Assembly (NCBI RefSeq): GCF_025465275.1
Contig: NZ_JAODNK010000074.1
Span: 1-64,000, forward strand
DNA: 64,000 nt
Reading direction: 5' to 3'
Source: Nocardia sp.
Lineage (GTDB): Bacteria > Actinomycetota > Actinomycetes > Mycobacteriales > Mycobacteriaceae
Each line of letters begins with the position of its first letter. Positions within the stretch are counted from its first letter, which is position 1. Positions 54,542 to 63,260 of this stretch are shown one piece after another. Position numbers and translations under genes: made by a program. The notes below the pieces were generated by a model. The model was not told where the DNA came from and made no database searches. It saw only the letters and a list, made by a program, of their open reading frames with translations.

Positions 54542-54787
54542 TTACCGGCGCCAGAACAGGTGGTGCACAACCCCGCTCGGGCTCGGAATCTGCTCCAGGT
54601 GGAAGCGGTCGGTGAGTTCGCCGGGATTCGTCCACAACCGTTCGCCGCTACCGAGTTCGACCGGTGACACAGCACAGTGCATCTGGTCGATCAGATCGGC
54701 CTCGAGAAAAGCCCGGACCGTGGCCACGCCGCCGCCGATGCGCACGTCCTTGCCGTCGACGGCGTCGAAGGCCTGCGCCAGCGCCAG
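54542..54787 (-). pseudogene. remnant of a RibD-C/dihydrofolate-reductase-like gene
   Basis: The frame reads LAQAFDAVDGKDVRIGGGV ... EADLIDQMHCAVSPVELGSGERL ... and ends HHLFWRR, which is the C-terminal third of the RibD_C dihydrofolate-reductase-like family. An in-frame TGA at about 54788 cuts it off, and the sequence further upstream does not resemble the missing N-terminus. So only a fragment remains, squeezed between ogt and sbcC. A short protein from the internal ATG/GTG near 54745 is unlikely to fold. Confidence 0.75.
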
Positions 54788-54896
54788 TCAGGCAGTCGTC
54801 GAGACCGTAGCTTCCCCCCGGGTCGTAACCGCTGCGACGCGGTCGAACCCGCCACCCGCACAAGCCCCACCGGGAATCGAAGCTGGTCTGAGGGGG

Positions 54897-57800
54897 TCAG
54901 CCGAGGGCGGTTTCGAGGCGGGAGCCGGTGCGGCCGCGGATGACGTGCAGGCGGCTGGGGATGCGCTGGCGCATTTCATCCACATGACTCACAACCCCCA
55001 CTACGCGCCCGCCGGAGCGGAGTTCGTCGAGGACGCCCATGACGGCGTCCAGGGTGTCGGCGTCGAGGCTGCCGAAACCCTCGTCGATGAAGAGAGTGTC
55101 CAGGACGAGACCACCGGATTCGGCGGCGACTACATCCGCCAGGCCTAGGGCGAGAGATAGTGAGGCCATGAAGGTTTCGCCGCCGGAGAGGGTTTTGGCG
55201 GGGCGGATCGCTCCGGTGTAGTCGTCACGGATGTCGAGGCCCAGGCCGCCGCGACGGCCGCGGGGGCCGGCGGCATCGGTGTGGACGAATTCGTAACGGC
55301 CGCCGGACATTCGGCGGAGGCGGACCGAACCGGAGACTGCCACCTCTTCGAGACGGGCGGCGAGTACGTAGGAGCGCAGAGACATTCGGCGGTTGTTCTC
55401 ACCTCGCCCGGACACTACGTCGGACAGGCGGGCGAGTTCGTCGTGTGCCTGCTGGATGGGTGCGATTCTGTCCACAGCCGCCCACAGCTGTGTGCACAGT
55501 TCTTCGAGTTGCTCGACCCGGCGGGCGGCGACGGTGTGTGCGGCAACGGCGAGCTCGAGAGCCGTTTGCGCCTGTGTCACAGCGGCTTCCAGCCCGGCCA
55601 GATCTCCGAGTGCCATACCGGCTGCGGCCTGGATCTCCGGTTCGGCCAGCACGGTTTCCGCATGCGAGCGAGCACGGTCGGCAGCGACCAGTTCGGCTTC
55701 GATATCGGCCTGCCGCTGTGCCGTGCGCGAGGCGGCATCAACGGCCCGGGCGTACTCGGCGAGGACGCTGTAATCCGGGCCGCTCTCGCCCATGACCGGC
55801 GGGGCAGTTTCGACCAGACCCGCGTCGTACGAAAGCTTCTCGACCCTTACAGCCAGTGCCGCGACCTGTTCGCGAGCGAGTACGGATTCCGTGCGCGCCT
55901 CACGCAATGCCGTGGCGGCCGCGACCAGCGCATCGAGGCGTGCGCGGCGACGATCCACGGTGCCGTCCGCACCCGCGGCGGTGGTCAGCCGCTCGGTGAG
56001 TTCGGCCAGCCGGCGGTCGGTAGCGACCATGCGTTCCATCGTTGCGCTGCCGCGACTCTCACTGTCCCGCAACTCGTCCTGAAGCCGGGTTTCCTCGGCG
56101 CGCAGCCGATCAAGTTCGGTGGCCAGACCGTCCGCCAGCTTCGCCCGGTCCCGCGCCTCGGCCCAACGCGCCTCGGCGGCCGCCAGTCCGCTCGCCAATT
56201 CCGCCTTATCCGCATCACCACCGCGTTCGACAAGCACTTCGATGGTGCGCTCCAGCTCCGCAACCAGCTGCCCGGCCTGTTCCCGCGCGGTCTCGGCGGC
56301 CCGTTCCACCTTCACCGCAGCGTCTTCCGCCTCATTGGACACCGCCAGCTCACCCGCTCGCGCGGGCGCGGGATGCTCGGCCGACCCGCACACCGCGCAC
56401 GGATCTCCGTCCACGAGCGCCCCGGCCAGCTCGGCTGCCATCCCCGCCAGCCGCTGTTCCCGCAGCGCGAGCGTGCGCTCGCGCGCATCCAGATGTGCGG
56501 TCCGCTTCCCTTCGAAGTTCGCCTTGCCCCGCGTCAGCTCCCCCTGCCGCCGCTCCAATTCGAGCGCAGCCGTGGCAGCCGCTCGCAGCCGCTCCCGCTC
56601 CGCCTCCAGCACCGGCAGCCCCGCGGCGGCATCGGTAGCCGCTCGCAGTCGAACCTCCACCCCCGCAATAACTTCCGGAACTTTGGCGCGCCGCTCGGTA
56701 ACCTTCCGCACCGTCTCGGCCAGCTCCCGCTGCTCCTCCCGCAGCCGCGCCAACTCCCCCGTCAGCCGCGTAGCCGACTCCGCATCCGCCCGCACCTCGT
56801 CCAAGGCCCCCATCTGCGCACTCCACCGCTGCGCAGCCGCTTCCAGCCCCCGCCTGACCGAATCCGAGCCCGGCTCCGCCGCAGGCGGTTCGATGCTCTC
56901 CAATTCCAGAGCGAGCTCACTGGCCGACAGTTCACCGGTCGCCAGATCCGCTGCGGCCCAGGCAGTTCCGTCGAGTTCGACACTGGCTGGTTCGAGGAGG
57001 CGGTCGGCGAGTTGTTCGGCGGTGCGGGTGGCGTCGTCTTCGCGGCGGCGGAGGGCCACGGCGGCGGAGCGGGCCTCGGCGAGGGCGGTGGCTACGGGCT
57101 CGGCGCGGCGGGCTCGGTCGAGTTCGGTTTGCAGGGTGTCGCGGTGGGTTGCGCCGGAGGCGTAGGCCTCGAGTTGGGTGCGAGCCTCGGTGAGACGGCG
57201 GTGGCGGTCGTGGAGGCGGCGCTGTTCTTCGGCCGCCGCGTGGGCCCGGGTGGAATTCGACTGGTGCTGTTCGTGTTCCGTCGTAGTGCCGGTCAGGGCC
57301 GCACGGGCGGCTGCCAGCAGGCGCTGCGACCAGTCGACGGATTCGAGGGGACCGGCGGTTTCGGTGCCGGCGAGGCCCGCGGCGGTGCCGACCCGGGCGA
57401 TGAGGCGATCGATGCCCTGTTTGCGGGTATCGAGATCGGCGGAGCCGGCGCGGCGCTTATCGATCAACCACTGTTCGGCGGTGCCGAATCGCTCGGTGTC
57501 GAAAAGCTTTTCGAGGAGCTTTTCCCGATCTTCGTTGTCGGCGCGCAGGAATCGCGCGAAATCACCCTGGGGCAGCAGCACAACTTGGAAGAACTGGTCG
57601 GCGCTCATGCCGAGCAGGCGCAGAACCTCATCGCCGATATCGGGAATTCGGGACAGATGCTGGCCACGACCGTCCAGCCATTCCAGCGTCGCGGACGCAT
57701 TCTCCTTGACCCAACCGCTTTTCGCGCGCGTACTCGGCCGCTGAAACTCGGGCGAACGGGTCAATCGCAAACGCCTGCCGCCCAGCGTCGCCTCCAATTG

Positions 57801-58034
57801 CACCCGCGGCGGTGTCTGCTCATCGGCATGATCGGAGTGCAGCCGCTTCTCCCCGCGCGCCCCGGGCACACTGCCGTACAGCGCGAAGGCGACCGCATCC
57901 AGCACGGTGGTCTTGCCCGCGCCGGTCTGCCCGTGCAGCAGGAACAGCCCGTCGGCCCCGAGCTCGTCGAAATCCACCACGGCCGTTTCGGCGAACGGGC
58001 CGAAGGCGGTCAATTCCAGTCGATGCAGCCGCAC
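54897..58034 (-). CDS. sbcC: exonuclease SbcC (ATPase subunit)
   Basis: A 1045-residue SMC-like ATPase of the SbcCD nuclease, which opens hairpins and processes DNA ends. Walker A GQTGAGKTTVLDA (about residue 36), long coiled coil, Zn-hook CAVCGSAEHPAP at the middle (about 546) and, near the C-terminus, signature LSGGETFMASLSLALG and Walker B LDTLFIDEGFGSLD. GTG start at 58034 with GGGGA six bases upstream; the upstream open frame is not coding. Ends 110 bases from the pseudogene remnant. Confidence 0.96.
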   Translation of the reverse strand: MRLHRLELTAFGPFAETAVVDFDELGADGLFLLHGQTGAGKTTVLDAVAFALYGSVPGARGEKRLHSDHADEQTPPRVQLEATLGGRRLRLTRSPEFQRPSTRAKSGWVKENASATLEWLDGRGQHLSRIPDIGDEVLRLLGMSADQFFQVVLLPQGDFARFLRADNEDREKLLEKLFDTERFGTAEQWLIDKRRAGSADLDTRKQGIDRLIARVGTAAGLAGTETAGPLESVDWSQRLLAAARAALTGTTTEHEQHQSNSTRAHAAAEEQRRLHDRHRRLTEARTQLEAYASGATHRDTLQTELDRARRAEPVATALAEARSAAVALRRREDDATRTAEQLADRLLEPASVELDGTAWAAADLATGELSASELALELESIEPPAAEPGSDSVRRGLEAAAQRWSAQMGALDEVRADAESATRLTGELARLREEQRELAETVRKVTERRAKVPEVIAGVEVRLRAATDAAAGLPVLEAERERLRAAATAALELERRQGELTRGKANFEGKRTAHLDARERTLALREQRLAGMAAELAGALVDGDPCAVCGSAEHPAPARAGELAVSNEAEDAAVKVERAAETAREQAGQLVAELERTIEVLVERGGDADKAELASGLAAAEARWAEARDRAKLADGLATELDRLRAEETRLQDELRDSESRGSATMERMVATDRRLAELTERLTTAAGADGTVDRRRARLDALVAAATALREARTESVLAREQVAALAVRVEKLSYDAGLVETAPPVMGESGPDYSVLAEYARAVDAASRTAQRQADIEAELVAADRARSHAETVLAEPEIQAAAGMALGDLAGLEAAVTQAQTALELAVAAHTVAARRVEQLEELCTQLWAAVDRIAPIQQAHDELARLSDVVSGRGENNRRMSLRSYVLAARLEEVAVSGSVRLRRMSGGRYEFVHTDAAGPRGRRGGLGLDIRDDYTGAIRPAKTLSGGETFMASLSLALGLADVVAAESGGLVLDTLFIDEGFGSLDADTLDAVMGVLDELRSGGRVVGVVSHVDEMRQRIPSRLHVIRGRTGSRLETALG

Positions 58035-58122
58035 GCGCCGTCCCCTTCGGTCTTCGACCATCCAACAACTCGGCGCGGGCGAGTGCCCGCAGGACACGCC
58101 GCCGCAGCGCCGCGAATACGAC

Positions 58123-59547
58123 TCATGCAGTCAACTCGGCTGCGCCACCATCGGATTCGGGCGGCACCAGACCGAAGAGCTCAGGATCCCCGTCCAGCTC
58201 ATCGACACCGGATAGCCGCTTGCTCCCATCATCGGCAATCCGCTGCGCCGAACCGACTCGGGCGGCGCGCGCACTCTCCGCACCATCACCGGAGACACGC
58301 ACCTGACTGTCCTCGACCTGACCCGCGGCGGGCACCAGACCGCCCGTCCCCCGCACCCCAGCATTGCGGCCGATCCCGTCACCCGCTTGGTCACTGTGGG
58401 CGCGCACCGGGCCTTCCTTCTCCCGCACGGCGGCGGCCAGTGCCCGCTCGAGCCACGTCATTTCCCCTGCGGTGGGCACACCGCGCACATCGGTGAGGAA
58501 GCTCTGCGCGATCTCGGTATCGCGCCGGCCGTGCACGCGCTCCCGATAGTGCAATTCCGGATTGCCTTCGGGCCGAACCCATTCCACGTGCACGGCGTGC
58601 GGGAAGCGCTCGCGCAGCCGCCGCAGCGCATCGACCGGCCGCACATGATCGGTCAGCGTCGCCGATACGTAATCCTGTTCGGCCCCGGCATGCTCGGGTG
58701 CGTCCAGCAGTTCCTCCAGCGTTCCGCCGAGCTGGCTGAGCCCGCGCACCACCGGCAGTTCGCGCCGCGATACCGACGACAACCCGCCGGCGTCCAATTC
58801 CACCATCCACACCGCCTTGCGCTGCGACCGCTCGCCGAACGAATACGGCAGCGGAGACCCGCAGTACCGCACCGACTCCGACAGCGTCTGCGGCGAATGC
58901 AAATGTCCCAGCGCCACATAGTCGATGCCGTCGAAGGCGCCCAGCGGCACCGTCTCCACGCCGCCCACGGAGATGGACCGCTCGGATCCGGTGGCCTCGC
59001 CGCCCACCACGAAGGCGTGTGCCAGCACCACCGACCGCACCCCGGCACGCTCGGCCAGATCGCCCCGGATCAACCGCATGGCGGCATCGAGGATCTCGGC
59101 ATGCGAACGCGCCTGCGGCACGCCCAGTTCCGCACGCGTGATCTCCGGCTCCAAGTATGGAATGCCGTAGAAAGCCACCTCTCCGTGCGCGTCGGACAGC
59201 ATTACGGGCCGCGCCACTTCGGATATCCCGCACCGCAGATGCAGCCCGCCCGCCGCCGCGAAACTCCCCAGCGCACCGAGCCGCGTCGGCGAGTCGTGAT
59301 TGCCGGAGGTGGCGACAATGGTTGCCCCCGCCGCCCGAATGGCTTCGAAACCACGGTTGCATACCGCGATCGCGTCCGCGCTCGGAATGGACCGGTCGTA
59401 CACATCCCCCGGTAGCACCACCACATTCACCTGCTCCGCGGCCACCAGTTCGGCAATGGCACGCAGCGAACACTCCTGATCGGCGAGCAGATCGACACCG
59501 TGGAAGGTGCGGCCGATATGCCAGTCGGAGGTGTGCAGGATTCGCAT
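58123..59547 (-). CDS. sbcD: exonuclease SbcD (Mre11-type nuclease subunit) with C-terminal extension
   Basis: A 474-residue metallophosphoesterase: HTSDWHIGRTFHG, LPGDVYDRSIPSADA, ATSGNHDSPTRLG and VALGHLHSP carry the metal ligands. The conserved part ends near residue 390. After MTWLERALAAAVREKE follow about 85 residues of low-complexity, acidic, Gly/Ala/Ser-rich sequence ending GGAAELTA; most SbcD proteins stop earlier. The start at 59547 (MRILHTSDWH) matches homologues; an ATG 12 codons upstream is possible. 88 bases before sbcC. Confidence 0.93.
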   Translation of the reverse strand: MRILHTSDWHIGRTFHGVDLLADQECSLRAIAELVAAEQVNVVVLPGDVYDRSIPSADAIAVCNRGFEAIRAAGATIVATSGNHDSPTRLGALGSFAAAGGLHLRCGISEVARPVMLSDAHGEVAFYGIPYLEPEITRAELGVPQARSHAEILDAAMRLIRGDLAERAGVRSVVLAHAFVVGGEATGSERSISVGGVETVPLGAFDGIDYVALGHLHSPQTLSESVRYCGSPLPYSFGERSQRKAVWMVELDAGGLSSVSRRELPVVRGLSQLGGTLEELLDAPEHAGAEQDYVSATLTDHVRPVDALRRLRERFPHAVHVEWVRPEGNPELHYRERVHGRRDTEIAQSFLTDVRGVPTAGEMTWLERALAAAVREKEGPVRAHSDQAGDGIGRNAGVRGTGGLVPAAGQVEDSQVRVSGDGAESARAARVGSAQRIADDGSKRLSGVDELDGDPELFGLVPPESDGGAAELTA

Positions 59548-59733
59548 GCCGCAAAACGTAGGCGATCCCTCCGACAGATTCATCCGTACCCTCGCGCGCT
59601 TCCGGAAACACGCCGGTGTATTGCGGGCGCGGGCAGACTTCGCACCCCGCCGCGCCTACCGGCTCCTCCGAAAGCTGCCACGCAGTTGCCGGTTTCACGG
59701 TTTTGTCGGTGGCATAGGGCAAACTCGCCACCC

Positions 59734-60882
59734 ATGACCGCACCGATGCTGTTCGCGCTGCTTTTGGTGTTCATCGCAGGACTCGGCCTGGGCTGGCTCG
59801 GGCATTCCGCACGCGCGGGTCAGCGCGCTGCGGTGGCCGAGGCCCGGCTCTCGGCCATGCACGACAACGAGCGGTTGCTGCATCAGTCGCTGGGTGCGGC
59901 CAGTGAGGATGCGGCACGGCGGCAATCACATGCGCTGGGTTCGATGATGGAGCCGCTGCGTGAGGCGGTCGGCACCCTGAACCGGCACATCCAGGAGGTC
60001 GAGCACAACCGCATCAACGCGTATTCCGGCCTGCGCGAACAGGTTGCGGGCATGCAGCGCACCTCGCACCATCTCTCCACGCAGACCGGGCAATTGGTCG
60101 CCGCGCTGCGGGCGCCGCAGGTGCGCGGCCGCTGGGGTGAGATCCAATTGGAGCGAGTGGTCGAACTGGCAGGCATGACCAGGCACTGCGATTTCGATAC
60201 CCAGGTCACCCGTCGTGCCGGCACGACTGGAACCACCGAGGGCGTGGTCCGCCCGGATCTGGTGGTGCGGCTGGCGGCCGGCCGGCAGATCGTGGTGGAC
60301 GCCAAAGTGCCGTGCACCGCATATCTGGAAGCCGCGGCCACCGAGGAACCGCGCGAGCGTGACCACCATCTCGCCCGGCATGCCAAACACCTGCGCAATC
60401 ATGTCGATCAATTGGCCGCGAAGGAGTATTGGGCGGCATTCGATCCGTCCCCGGAATTCGTTGTCCTGTTCGTGCCCGGCGATCCCTTCCTGGATGCCGC
60501 GATGGGCGCCGATGCCGGCCTGCTGGAGTACGCCTTCGGCCGCAATGTGGTGCTCGCTACCCCGACCACATTGATCGCGCTACTGCGCACGGTGGCCCTC
60601 GGCTGGCGGCAGGAGGCCATGTCGCAGGATATGGCGCTGATTCAGCAGCTCGGTCGCGAGCTGTACACCCGGCTGGGCACCACCGGCCGCCATTTGGATC
60701 GGCTGGGCGCACAACTCGGCAAGGCGGTGGACTCGTTCAATCACACCGTCGCCTCGGTCGAAACACGAGTCATGGTGACGGCCCGCAAACTCCATGATCT
60801 AGAGATTTCAGACACCCCCGTGCCGGAATTACATCAGGTGGAAACCTGGCCCCGGGCCGTCGGATTCGCCGAATCCGACTAA
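59734..60882 (+). CDS. rmuC: RmuC-family DNA recombination protein
   Basis: A 382-residue protein: one N-terminal transmembrane helix (MLFALLLVFIAGLGLGWLG), a coiled-coil segment, and a RmuC nuclease-like domain (RGRWGEIQLERVVELAGM, GRQIVVDAKVP, VVLFVPGDPFLDAAM, RNVVLATPTTLIALLRTVA). Limits inverted-repeat rearrangement in E. coli. Divergent from sbcD by 186 bp, so three DNA-end/hairpin-processing genes are clustered. Confidence 0.94.
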   Translation: MTAPMLFALLLVFIAGLGLGWLGHSARAGQRAAVAEARLSAMHDNERLLHQSLGAASEDAARRQSHALGSMMEPLREAVGTLNRHIQEVEHNRINAYSGLREQVAGMQRTSHHLSTQTGQLVAALRAPQVRGRWGEIQLERVVELAGMTRHCDFDTQVTRRAGTTGTTEGVVRPDLVVRLAAGRQIVVDAKVPCTAYLEAAATEEPRERDHHLARHAKHLRNHVDQLAAKEYWAAFDPSPEFVVLFVPGDPFLDAAMGADAGLLEYAFGRNVVLATPTTLIALLRTVALGWRQEAMSQDMALIQQLGRELYTRLGTTGRHLDRLGAQLGKAVDSFNHTVASVETRVMVTARKLHDLEISDTPVPELHQVETWPRAVGFAESD

Positions 60883-60949
60883 TAGGGCAATGCCATTACG
60901 GATCACCGCATGATGTCGCCTCCCTCGCGGAACAGCTACATGCTTTAGT

Positions 60950-61966
60950 GTGCTTGACGTGGCAGTTAACCAGCGTGAGCGAGCAGAGGTGCCTCCGTCG
61001 CACCGTTCGATCCTGCCGTCGGTCCCCGGCGTCCCGGCGGGCGCCGCCGTGCTCATCGCCGTGACCTGCACGTTCATCGGATTCTTCATCGATTCGAGTG
61101 GCGGCTCCGAGCTGACCCACACCTTCGCGACGCTGTACGTGCTGGGCTGCCTGGTGGCCGCGCTCGTCGTCCGATACCGCGGGCTCTTCACCACCATGGT
61201 GCTGCCGCCGCTACTGCTGTTCGTCTCGGTGCCCGTCTCCTATCAGCTGATGCTCGGCCACTCCGGCAGCCTCAAGCTCAAAGACATTCTGTTGAATCTG
61301 GCCATCCCCCTGGTGAATCGTTTCCCCACCATGGCGCTGGCCACCGTGCTGGTCCTGATCGTCGGTGCGGTGCGGGTGGTCCTGAACCGCCGCGCACAGA
61401 ACAGTGATTCGGGCAACGTGCCGCGTAAACCGCGGACCCGCACCCCTCGTCCGACCGGAGCCGCGCGCGCCCAGCGCGGCGGCGCGGCGGATACCAAGGA
61501 CCCCGCCAGACGACGCTTCCGGCCCACCTCGGCAGCGCAGGACGCAGGCGACGCACCCGCTTCGACCCCGGCAGCGGGCCGCCGCCCGCCCGGCCGGGTG
61601 GCCGCTCGGCCGCCGCGCGTGGGCGCACCGGATCGCCAGGGAGCGCCCGGCCAACCGGGCGGCAACCGGCCACCCCCGGCCGATCGCAAGCGCACTCCGC
61701 CCACCGACCGCAAGGCCGCCCCGGACCGCAAGCCGCCTGCCGATCGCAGCAAGCCCCCGATGGACCGCAAACCGCCGGTCGATCGCAAGCCTCCCGTCGA
61801 CCGCAAGCCCCCGGTCGATCGGCGGCCCCCGCCCGACCGCGCCAACCCGGTAGGCAACCCCGCCGCGGAGCCCCGTCGCCGCCGTGCGGCGAACCCCGAG
61901 GTACCGCCGCACCCCCGCCCGAATGTGCGCTACCGCGAACGCGATTCCGGTCGCATCGAGCGCTGA
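60950..61966 (+). CDS. DUF6542 membrane protein with basic Pro-rich repeat tail (Rv1111c-like)
   Basis: A 338-residue protein: about 140 residues with four hydrophobic helices (VPAGAAVLIAVTCTFIGFFI; ATLYVLGCLVAALVV; TMVLPPLLLFVSVPVSYQLML; MALATVLVLIVGAVRVVL), then a basic, Pro/Arg-rich tail of about 190 residues with PPVDRKPPVDRK repeats, visible also as a perfect DNA repeat near 61770-61830. Position between ispH and the ychF group resembles Rv1111c. GTG start, weak ribosome site. Confidence 0.85.
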   Translation: MLDVAVNQRERAEVPPSHRSILPSVPGVPAGAAVLIAVTCTFIGFFIDSSGGSELTHTFATLYVLGCLVAALVVRYRGLFTTMVLPPLLLFVSVPVSYQLMLGHSGSLKLKDILLNLAIPLVNRFPTMALATVLVLIVGAVRVVLNRRAQNSDSGNVPRKPRTRTPRPTGAARAQRGGAADTKDPARRRFRPTSAAQDAGDAPASTPAAGRRPPGRVAARPPRVGAPDRQGAPGQPGGNRPPPADRKRTPPTDRKAAPDRKPPADRSKPPMDRKPPVDRKPPVDRKPPVDRRPPPDRANPVGNPAAEPRRRRAANPEVPPHPRPNVRYRERDSGRIER

Positions 61967-61985
61967 GAAGGAACGCTGAAAACAG

Positions 61986-62015
61986 AAATCCCCGCACCGG
62001 CCGGTGCGGGGATTT
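61986..62015. terminator. bidirectional hairpin terminator
   Basis: Perfect stem AAATCCCCGCACCGG/CCGGTGCGGGGATTT followed by T on one strand and AAA on the other, between convergent genes ending at 61966 and 62033. One of the best rho-independent-like signals of the window. Confidence 0.88.
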
Positions 62016-62032
62016 TCGCTATTCGACGTGAA

Positions 62033-63034
62033 TCAGCCTCGCGCGGCACGCAATTCGCGCGGCAGCGAGAAAACCAGCGTTTCATTGGCGGTGGACACCG
62101 GCTGCACAGTGCCGTAACCGTGTTCGGCCAGCAACTCCAGCACGCCCTCGACCAGGATCTCCGGCACCGAGGCGCCGGAGGTGAGGCCGATGGTCTGCAC
62201 ACCCTCGAACCAGGCCGGATCGACTTCGCGGGCGTAGTCGACCAGGTACGAGGCCTTGGCGCCCGCACCGAGCGCGACCTCGACCAGCCGCACCGAGTTG
62301 GAGGAATTGCGGGAACCGACCACGATCACCAGATCGCAGGCCGGGGCCATGGCCTTGACCGCGGTCTGGCGATTGGACGTGGCGTAGCAGATGTCATCGC
62401 TCGGCGGATCCTGCAGATTCGGGAACCGCGCGCGCAGCCGGTGCACGGTCTCCATGGTCTCGTCCACCGACAGCGTGGTCTGGGAAAGCCAGATCACCTT
62501 GTTCTCATCGCGCACGGTCACCTTGTCGACCGAGTCGGGGCCGTCGACGAGCTGAATGTGTTCCGGCGCCTCGCCCGCGGTGCCCTCCACCTCCTCATGG
62601 CCCTCATGGCCGATGAGGAGAATGTCGAAGTCGTCGCGGGCGAAGCGCTTGGCCTCCTGATGCACCTTGGTCACCAGCGGGCAGGTGGCATCGATGGTGT
62701 GCAGATCGCGCGCGGCGGCGGACTCGTGCACCGCCGGCGAAACACCGTGCGCCGAGAAGACCACCACCGCACCCGGGGGCACCTCATCGGTCTCGTCGAC
62801 GAAGATCACACCGCGGTCCCGCAGCGTCTCCACCACGTGCCGGTTGTGCACGATCTCCTTGCGGACATACAGGGGGGCGCCATGCTTCTCCAGCGCCTTC
62901 TCGACAGTGATGACCGCGCGGTCGACACCGGCGCAGTAACCACGAGGTTCGGCGAGCAGTACCCGTTTCGGCGAGTCGGTATCACCTGCCACGGACCGGA
63001 CGATTCCGACGTTCAAAGGGATAGCCGAGGACAT
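62033..63034 (-). CDS. ispH: 4-hydroxy-3-methylbut-2-enyl diphosphate reductase (IspH/LytB)
   Basis: Iron-sulfur enzyme making IPP/DMAPP in the MEP isoprenoid pathway. 333 residues; cluster cysteines in PRGYCAGVDRAV, DATCPLVTKVH and ICYATSNRQ; FSAHGVSP and IGHEGHEE carry substrate His/Glu. The ATG at 63034 (MSSAIPLN) follows GGTGGGC; the upstream open frame to 63262 crosses repeat copy C and is not coding. Order with Rv1109c-like and DUF6542 genes matches Rv1110 (lytB2). Confidence 0.96.
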   Translation of the reverse strand: MSSAIPLNVGIVRSVAGDTDSPKRVLLAEPRGYCAGVDRAVITVEKALEKHGAPLYVRKEIVHNRHVVETLRDRGVIFVDETDEVPPGAVVVFSAHGVSPAVHESAAARDLHTIDATCPLVTKVHQEAKRFARDDFDILLIGHEGHEEVEGTAGEAPEHIQLVDGPDSVDKVTVRDENKVIWLSQTTLSVDETMETVHRLRARFPNLQDPPSDDICYATSNRQTAVKAMAPACDLVIVVGSRNSSNSVRLVEVALGAGAKASYLVDYAREVDPAWFEGVQTIGLTSGASVPEILVEGVLELLAEHGYGTVQPVSTANETLVFSLPRELRAARG

Positions 63035-63047
63035 GCCCACCAGGATA

Positions 63048-63171
63048 CTGTGCTCAATTTGCCTCCGCTGCGCTCCGGCCGGTTCGCGGCCCTGAAGTCT
63101 CGGTCTTCCCTCCTCCGCTCCTCCGCTTCGCTCCCCCGCTCCGTCAGTCCAGACCGAGACGGCCGCGAACC
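63048..63171 (-). repeat. dispersed hairpin repeat, copy C (upstream of ispH)
   Basis: Perfect outer arms 63081-63091/63161-63171 (GGTTCGCGGCC/GGCCGCGAACC) and inner arms 63097-63106/63151-63160 (GTCTCGGTCT/AGACCGAGAC), with the 44-base loop identical to copy B. The end of the element lies 14 bases from the ispH start codon. Confidence 0.87.
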
Positions 63172-63260
63172 TCGAGGCAGATTCTCCCGAAAGGCCGTCG
63201 AAATTACATTTGGCGACTTCTCGCCTTTGCATCACACGGCGTTTCGGGCAGGCTAGGGGC

